Below, in pieces: positions 56,933 through 64,000 of a DNA stretch of 64,000 bases; the first letter of the stretch is position 1, and every line of letters begins with the position of its first letter. Under the pieces are notes generated by a model that saw nothing but the letters and a program-made list of their open reading frames with translations, had not been told where the DNA came from and made no database searches. The DNA comes from Artocarpus heterophyllus (lineage: Eukaryota > Streptophyta > Magnoliopsida > Rosales > Moraceae): NCBI GenBank assembly GCA_025403435.1, contig CM046350.1, positions 25,235,661 through 25,299,660 of the forward strand, given 5' to 3'. Both the position numbers and the translations under genes were made by a program.

Positions 56933-57419
56933 AACTACACTTTTAGCGATGACTTTTTCACTAAAAAATATGTAGCGACAATGGTATGGCACGCTGTCGC
57001 TAATTCTAGGGGCCACGAATCGATCCTAATGACGTCCTCATTGACTTTTAGTGATGAATTTTTGAAAATTTGAAAATTTTCAAAATCCAACAACTAAAAG
57101 CTTTCTTCATTAGTTTTAGCGACGGAAAATGTCGTCACTAATAGTGTTTTTTTTAAAAAAATAAAAATATACTTTATTACAATTTAAATAAATAATTTTG
57201 CTTTCGATTTATTTGATTTGTTTTCAAATATTTTTTAATTTTGTAAAAATTTAGAAATAATTGAAATATAAATGAAATGTGAAAATAATTAATAATATAA
57301 CACAAAATACGACGTATACTTCTTAAAATAAAATAAAACATAATATATAGTCCAACAATAAATAAAAAGAAAATAAAAAGAGCACAAGTCTAATAATATA
57401 CGAAATTTCTAATCATTTA

Positions 57420-58930
57420 TGTTTGCATTTTCTTCCTCTTCCTCTTCTTCGTCAGCCAAAGGGACTATAGACGCCGTGGGTCGAGGTATGTTTATACTGA
57501 TACTAGGATTCGTTTGCCTCAGTTGAATAGCTAGCTCAGTGTTATTGGCATATAATTTTGTGAGCTAGTTTTGCACTTTTGGAGGCAACTGGACGTGTCT
57601 AGACTGTGAACTAGAGGATGTGGAACTAGAACTCGACTCCCTCTAACCAAGTCGAGGTCTTACTTGTGTTCGATAACCTATCCCTAGCACATCTGCAAGT
57701 ATGCAACCTCAAAAATGGCAGGGACTGAAGAGGAGGTTGTGGCCTGCGTCGTCTATGTTTGTCTTTCTTGAGCCATTTGGCCCTCTAATTACAAGTGAGA
57801 GAAAAATTATTAATTAACAAATAAAATGTTATAAGATAAGATTTAATTATTTAAAGAGAAGACTATAGTTTACTTACATATGTGGCCTTTGCAGCCTTAT
57901 TCGCCTAGCTCTTGTCCTAATGAAAATGTTGAGTACGCTAGTTGTCGATCAAGGATTGCGGCTGGCCTATCTCGGGGTTCATCTATAACATTGAATTAAT
58001 GTTAAACTTCAATTATTGGTATTGAATTTATGAAAATGAGTATCCAACAAAAGTGCATAGAGTATCTTACATTTTTGAAGCGATGCTGTGTAAAAGATGC
58101 TTGCCCTTGATAGCTTGACCATTTCATTTCTTTACGATTTGTCACATTCGTTTGTGATCGAGTTTGTAAAAAAAAAAAAGAAGAAAAAAGTTATACTTTT
58201 AGAATGCATTTTATTAAGTAATACATAATAGAAGAAATATTAATGGGGAAACAAACCTAAATGTTGGCAAGACAAACAGCTCACAATATTTCTGCTAGTC
58301 TTTCATACTTTTGATGATTTTAGGTTTCACGTCTAGCCTATGCTGTTTGTAGTGACTGTTTAGGTCGTTCTTCCAATCACGACAACACTTTTGGGCCTCA
58401 TGGTTGATGTAAGCCCTTATCTCAAGCGTAAGCTAAATGTCAAACCATTCATGCATTTTTAAAAACAAGTTACACTCTATATTCCATAAAAACATAAGAA
58501 AATTGAATTGATGAAAAAACTATTACCGTTATACGGTCGGGGATCTTTTTTCTATCTTGTAATGGGATAGACCTCTAAGTGTTGTATTGAGGGGCTACAC
58601 AATCCCTCATGTGCACCCCAATGGCGCTATAGACCATGCGCTAAACTCCTCGACAACCTTCATTGTGTCCTGCGTTCGATCAAACTGTACGGGGCACTTT
58701 CCATATAGCACAACCCATTTGGTTATATCTATCACCCTAGACTTTCCCTGACTCCTATGGGTCAAGGAAGCTAGTACTGTATATATAAGGTTTAGGGCTT
58801 AAAGAAAAGCAATAAAATTGTGAAAAAAAAAACACGTAATATGAAAATTCATACCACTCTGACATAGGTACAATAGCATCGTCCCATATCCTAGTGGGAG
58901 CTCAACTCCCTCAGCAGATCTAGTGCAAGT
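57420..58930 (-). pseudogene. Transposase_24 (Ptta/En/Spm TNP1-like) remnant
   Basis: Translating the minus strand piecewise gives VIDITKWVVLYGKCPV near 58730, LEIRAYINHEAQKCCRDWKN and SHYKQHRL near 58430-58330, NRKEMKWSSYQGQASFTQHRF near 58140-58080, and an acidic/Ser-rich C-terminus near 57440. Spacing and motifs suit the Transposase_24 accessory protein of plant CACTA elements, with introns or lesions between pieces. No intact ORF. Confidence 0.5.
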
Positions 58931-59129
58931 GGCGACCTAGGCGGACATGCTACATGTCAAAATAATTATGAATTTGAATTATTACTTTCTAATTATTAGT
59001 ATTGTGGTTTTTAAATTAATTAATAATTATTAACCACTTAATTAATTCATTACTACTAACTTAGTTATTATTTAATATTTCATTTCAGTTGCTACTTAAT
59101 TATGTACTTTATTTTCATTATTAGATAAT

Positions 59130-59400
59130 TATTACTTAATTAGTTAGTATTATAATTAAGATTATTTATCACTTAATTTTGCCTATTAAGAATATTAATT
59201 AATTAAGATTAGTATTGAATTAATTATCACTGAATTAGTTAAGATTATAACTAAAATTACTAATTACTTAAGTTTGCTTATTAAGAATATTAATTAATTG
59301 AGATTAGTGTTACTTAATTAGTTAAGATTATAATTAAGATTTTTAGTTGCTTAATTTTCATTATTAAGATTACTAATTAGTTAAGATTATTAATCTTAAG
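59130..59400. repeat. AT-rich imperfect tandem repeat, unit about 100 bp
   Basis: Blocks TATTAAGAATATTAATTAAT at about 59185 and 59279, and TTAGTTAAGATTATAA at about 59234 and 59319, recur in order. Units are made of AATTAATTA/AAGATTA words. A second loose repeat of CACAAAATC words follows at 59470-59640. Confidence 0.6.
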
Positions 59401-60239
59401 CTTTTTAACTGTTATAAATGATGATTAACATTAACATTAATAAATTAAACCAAATAAAAAAATTCACAAAATAAAAAATCTCATAACCAAAATTAACAAA
59501 ATCACAAAATCACTTTTCACAAATTACATAACCAAAATCCCAACGTCACAACATCACATATTACATTAAATCATACATCCATTTATCACAAAATCCCAAA
59601 ATGACTTATTACATATCACAAAATCTCAAAATCACTTGTTCAATTAACCAAATGATCATATATTAAACAAAACTCATATTAAATTACCACATAATTGCAA
59701 TCATATACAATTAACTACATAATTATACATGACATAATCACTTTTTTTTTTTAGAATCACATTTTAAACTAACAAAATTATTAAGAAAAAATTTTAAAAA
59801 GCCACAACTCTTATTTAACCACCACAAAACAGGGTGATTACAAATAAGGATGTAGTGGCGGTGGACGACAATGGCAGCGAGCGGCGACGACGACGGGGCT
59901 GTCAGTGGGAAAGAGAGAGAAAGTGAAAGAGAGGGAGTACGAAAGGGAAAGAGAGGGAGGAAGAGAAAGGGGGCAGGGCTGGGCAGGGAAGATGGATGGT
60001 AGTAGGGCTATCAGCGAGAAAGAGAAAGAGAAAAGGGGTTCAGAAGGGAAATAAAGGAAAGAAGAGAGAAGAAGCCGAGCTAGACAACGGAGGTGGCGGC
60101 AGCGGTTAGGCTTATTGTTTTTAAGTAAGGAAGAAGGGTCACGATCTGGGCTTATATTTTCAATGGTTTTTAAGTGTCATCGCTAAAAATAAAAAAGTTC
60201 ATCGTTAAAACTTGTCCAACGATGTTGTTTCCAATGACA

Positions 60240-63200
60240 TTTATTTTGTTAGTTTTTGAGTTTTATTGTATTTATTTGTGTTTTTGCGTTTTATGGGTAT
60301 TTTATTATCAAGGAAAAAATATATTAAAAATAAGGATTTTAGAGCTTCAAGAAATATATTTATTCATTTTGAATCCATCAGGAGTCGTCGGATGCAATTT
60401 GGGTACAAAATGGATGAGAAATGGGCAAAACAAAGTTCAACAAATGGGGTCCTCGCATAAAAAATTCCTTATGGCCGTGTGATGGTTCTACCTTTTTGTG
60501 TGGCTGCGAGCTAAAATTCCCTGCAACCATGTACTCGGCTTTTCAGCTCCATGTTTTTTTTCATGCAACATGCTGTTTCTTCCTTGCCTTATGCGTATTG
60601 CAATTTTTCACTTTGGAATTGGTCCAAAACCAAGTTACCTCTTTTTCATCCTACAAATACTAAACTATAAATACTTATCTTAGAAAAACAAAACACAACA
60701 GTCTTTTATAAGTTTTCTATAGTTTTTCTCTTGGTAGTCTTAGATGATGAAAAAGAAGAAGAAGAGGAAAAAGTGGAGAATTGTGACACCCGTTATTCTC
60801 CTAACGGGTATTGAGGTAATTAAATTAATTTTTAGTGTATAAAAAAAAATTGCTTCATTTAAATTTATTTTATAATATTTATTTTTATCTATTTTTAAAT
60901 TTTCTAAAATTCTCCTATATTTATTTAGTATGATTACTAAAAAGCCTTAGAACTTCTAATAAATCTCAAAAATGTCATATTGGCATTATGTGTGTTAAAG
61001 TCTTTAGATGAGACATAAGGATATCTTTTCCAACTACTCTTGACCCTTATTTTCTTTATTTCCTCCGTGACATGCTTCAACATGTCTCCTCTATAATTGT
61101 TTCCATCACTTCTCTTCAAAGACTTCATCTTTTCTTCCTTTCTCTTCCACGGTTCCCACACTCTTCTTCTCATTTCTTTGCTGAAGCAAAATACTTAGAG
61201 AACTTCTTCAAGGCAGCCATAAAAATCAGCTACCATCACCTCCATTTGAGCAAGAATTTCAGTCATACCGAACTAAAGGAACCTGTTTTGAAGCCATTTC
61301 AAGCTTCCAACTAACCATAATCCGAGGTTAGAATCTTATGAACAAATTTAGTCTTTCATTTATAAATTTTCTTTTATACTAAAGGATTATTCAAATTTGC
61401 GTTCTTAAACCTAAGTATATGTTTGTTGCTATTTTGGAGCATATGTATGAAGTCTAAGTGTATATGCCCTAGACAGAAAATTTATATTGTTAAACTTTGT
61501 AATACCTCTATGGGCAGTGGTTATTTCTTGAAATTCTAAGATTAAATTAAAATGAATTTTATGAATGTAGTTGTATATTGTGCTTTAGTTTTAATTGTCC
61601 TTATGCACGCCTTAGGATCAAGGGAGTATGGAGCTAACGTTAACTGATTCCATGATTAAGAGACTGTTGATAAGCTTGAAAGGTAGGGATTCTATTACTC
61701 ATCTTTTGTGAGGTTTTTATAGAATTAAAATTGATTGTTTTGCCGCAATATATATATATCTATGTTGAACTGATATTATATGAGTATCACATATGAAACT
61801 ATGACATGGACTCGTCTTGTATTGTACGGCGAGGAACATAATGAATTGACACATGTTATAAATTGAGAAGCATGGTTAGGAAAACTAACTCTATTGATAA
61901 TGATTTAATATAGAGAAATTGTGAGACATGAAAAGGGCGACGGTTACGTCCTTGGGCATGAATACCCTAAAAGGTAAAATAGGGGGAAGGTGATGACGCT
62001 TCCTTGGGTTGAAAGTCCCAGAACACACTGTACAGGAATTGATTTGGTGAGGACTCGGGGCTTGATGTCCCCTCACCGGAACACCCTTGGAATGTTTATA
62101 GGGTGATCAAGTGCGCCCATTTGGGTTTCGATGAGTTGAGTGATACTCAATTTAACATGGATACCTAGGAACAATGATGATTGTTAATATTTGTATAAAT
62201 GTGTAATTATGACACTTGGTAATGATTAACTACGGTATCCATAAGATGTGATCATAATAAACCTCATAATCTGGAATATGATGTAACTGATTAACCATGC
62301 AGATTTTAATGTGGTAATGATAAAAACCTAAAGGTGAGTAATGGTTTTCTCTACTGAGCATAGTGTTGCTCATACCCTTATGTTTATATCTTTTCAGGAC
62401 TCACTAAGTGTAAGGTGGCTACGAGAAATATAGTTGAGGAAGTGATGTAGCTATATTACATTGGGACTGCTTCAATCGTTGAGAATGTTCTTCATGATAA
62501 TGTAAGCATCAATTGTTACTTTCTGTGACTGTATTACAATGTGTTGAGGGTTAAAATGATGATGACAACAGTTTATATTATTAAATTTAAGGTGCTACAT
62601 TAAAACTGTGGTTTATTTATCGTTTATATTTTTATTTTTGAGTTGAGAGTTTTCATTTAAGTCCCGGGCAAATTTTAATTTTTAAGGTTTTACTTTTATT
62701 ATTTATTTTTATTTTATTTCATTAAAAACTGTTAACCCCCATATAGGGGCGTTACAAGAATCAAGTGGTGGTCTGAAGAGGCTTGTTTATGTTCTCAAAG
62801 GCCTTTTTAGTTCATTCTTTCCTTCTTTTCTCTTCTTTTTTCATTTTATTTTAATTTTCAATTATGTTATTTTAGTTTTATTTGTAGGTGAAGGGAAAAT
62901 TCAAAACCCTAGACATGATTATATGATTAATTTGTAGAATTATCTTCCAATTTTCCAATTGAGATTGTTTATGTTCTTCTATAATTAATGTTCATAGTTA
63001 TTTTCATGTTTTGTTTGGGCACGCAACTAAGTAGCACTTGAGAACATTCTATTGCTAGATTAGGATGCTTGATCCGTAATTGTCTTGTTATTGTAATCAG
63101 TCATAGTAAATTGTGGTCATTGATTATGGTCATGTTTTCGTATGATTGTTCTAGGTTATTTAATGTAAAAGGCCTTGATAGAGTACTTTTCTTATTGAAT

Positions 63201-63530
63201 CTATACAATAAGGAAAGATTGGGATAGCAGAGCTTATTGTTATCTACGGTTGGTAGTTTCAATAGTTAATTAGAAATAATTTTGTGATTAATTGTATAAT
63301 TATTGTTTAGTGGTGGCAAATGATCCTTTAACCAATCTTATTATTATTGTTTCGTATTTATTTAATTTCTTGTGTTTTTGTAAATTTAATAATTTAGTTA
63401 AATAAATTTAAAACCCCATCTTTTATTTAGATTTATTGTGTCTTAAGTTAGTATCGGTAACTAACTGATTAGACGTAATCATCTACGAAACAATCTTTAC
63501 TTACCACTACACTCGATCACGACGACATTT
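60240..63530 (+). repeat. Old Athila-like LTR in plus orientation (approximate), interrupted by a solo LTR
   Basis: 63130-63340 aligns with the reverse complement of 23330-23520 in the old Athila-like LTR: GTTATTTAATG, GGGATAGCAGAGCTTATTG versus GGATAGCAAAGTTTATTG, and TAATTATTGTTTAGTGGTGG versus TAATTATTGTCTAACGGTGG. Boundaries are estimates; no primer site or tract could be confirmed. The solo LTR at 60782-62756 is nested in it. Confidence 0.45.
60777..62761 (+). repeat. Solo LTR, chromovirus-like Ty3, with AGAAT target duplication
   Basis: The LTR is 60782-62756 (1975 bp), starting TGTGACACCCG and ending GGGGCGTTACA. AGAAT flanks it at 60777-60781 and 62757-62761. The TGTGACACCC start and GCGTTACA end are characteristic of Del/Tekay-type chromovirus LTRs. 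No internal region: a product of LTR-LTR recombination. Orientation is not certain. Confidence 0.85.
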
Positions 63531-63892
63531 TAAGTAAGGTTGATTTGGTGTCCCCTAAGACATACTACTACAAGAGTGATAATCTAAACCTTGAAGTCAA
63601 GATAACCAATATAATTAAGTGTCATACCAATGTCCACTCAGTTAAAGATTATAAGTCTCACGACCCAAGGAGAGCATCCTTTTAAAATTAAGTTTACGAT
63701 CTCAATATTCGATGAGCGTGCACCTGGTACGAACACATAGGCCCACAGTTTAGAATAAGTTAAGGATTGTAATAAGATATTTTTAATTAAATATAATTAA
63801 AATCATGCATTGTACTATTTCTAGTATTCCTTTATAAATGTTTTGTTGGAAATGTTTAGACTTGCTGAGTGAAAGCTCATCTAGTTCCTTCA
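62762..63892. other. Old LTR remainder and spacer
   Basis: To about 63530 this is the Athila-like LTR described above. 63531-63892 has no recognisable feature. Confidence 0.45.
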
Positions 63893-64000
63893 TGTTGAAA
63901 AAATAGCACGTAGCGGAATTTTAATTTTTTTTTTTATATTAGAGTATTTTCTAAAACACAAGTTTGACATGCTATATATATAAATTAACCAGATATTACT
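63893..64000 (-). repeat. Start of another copia-family LTR, cut by window end
   Basis: It begins TGTTGAAAAAATAGCACG and matches the first 110 bp of the copia LTR at 50077 (AGAGTATTTTC, AAAACACAAGTTTGACATG, ATAAATTAA) with scattered differences. Same orientation as the full copia element. Confidence 0.85.

Larger units (their letters stand above)
56933..60235 (-). mobile_element. CACTA element with TNP1/Ptta-like remnant
   Basis: Left end CACTACAAGAAACTACAC, then subterminal repeats with GCGAC/GTCGC (56950-57140). Related TCATCGCTAAAAAT-type sequence lies at 60178-60225, just before the sequence changes; no right CACTA terminus was found, so it is probably truncated. The coding remnant is on the minus strand with a long 5' leader (purine-rich on the plus strand, 59920-60080). 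Confidence 0.6.

Noticed and set aside
60937..61314. Short ORFs on both strands in the solo LTR
   Set aside because: Non-coding LTR sequence; no domain and mutually overlapping.

Overview
The window is nuclear DNA of a flowering plant, probably a eudicot. It has spliced genes with GT-AG introns, a wall-associated-kinase relic, plant LTR-retrotransposon lineages (Athila-type Ty3, chromovirus-like Ty3, Ty1/copia), CACTA and hAT DNA transposons, and very AT-rich spacers. I cannot name the species. Only one conventional gene looks intact: a POLLENLESS3/TDM1-like TPR gene at 17973-20789 (minus, five coding exons, 693 aa). Nearly everything else is transposon, much of it nested and decayed.

Layout. 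1-6340: degenerate Athila-type element (minus) cut by the window edge, with gag/PR/RT pieces, a 235-bp tandem duplication, a decayed tRNA-Asp primer site and an LTR. 6340-9384: decayed CACTA (TNP2 class, plus) with its right terminus. 9400-10733: LTR-like sequence. 11145-12986: WAK pseudogene (minus) split by two small hAT-like elements with recognisable target duplications. 13139-15578: poly(A)-tailed retroposon-like segment carrying two more hAT-like insertions. 15880-17200: faint copia remnants. 17973-21171: the TDM1-like gene and its promoter. 21590-22891: copia LTR/gag remnant.

22894-53745 is a three-level nest. The outermost layer is an old Athila-like element (minus: 3' LTR 22894-25399, pol 27800-30756, gag/PR 52112-53745). 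A copia element (minus, 30757-52111, LTRs 2035 bp each, 18 differences counted by eye) sits inside its coding region. Inside the copia leader sits a very young Athila (minus, 37666-49311, LTRs 1323 bp each with no difference found, perfect 5-bp target duplication ATCGT, intact 1762-aa gag-pol and a second intact ORF). 53746-64000 holds a copia-family LTR fragment in the opposite orientation, inverted tRNA-like SINE copies, CACTA ends and a TNP1/Ptta-like remnant, a solo chromovirus-like LTR with perfect target duplication inside an old Athila-like LTR, and the start of another copia-family LTR.

The most unusual signals are non-coding. The young Athila carries seven pairs of 14-bp GC-rich palindromes, every pair spaced exactly 22 bp start to start: three pairs just upstream of the LTR TATA box (in both LTRs) and four pairs just upstream of the second ORF. 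The unrelated copia element carries its own palindrome family, also phased at 21-22 bp, in U3 and again in its leader. That leader also holds a series of hairpins with the same CCUA apex and a covarying stem just before gag. These look like undescribed regulatory or packaging modules of the two elements.
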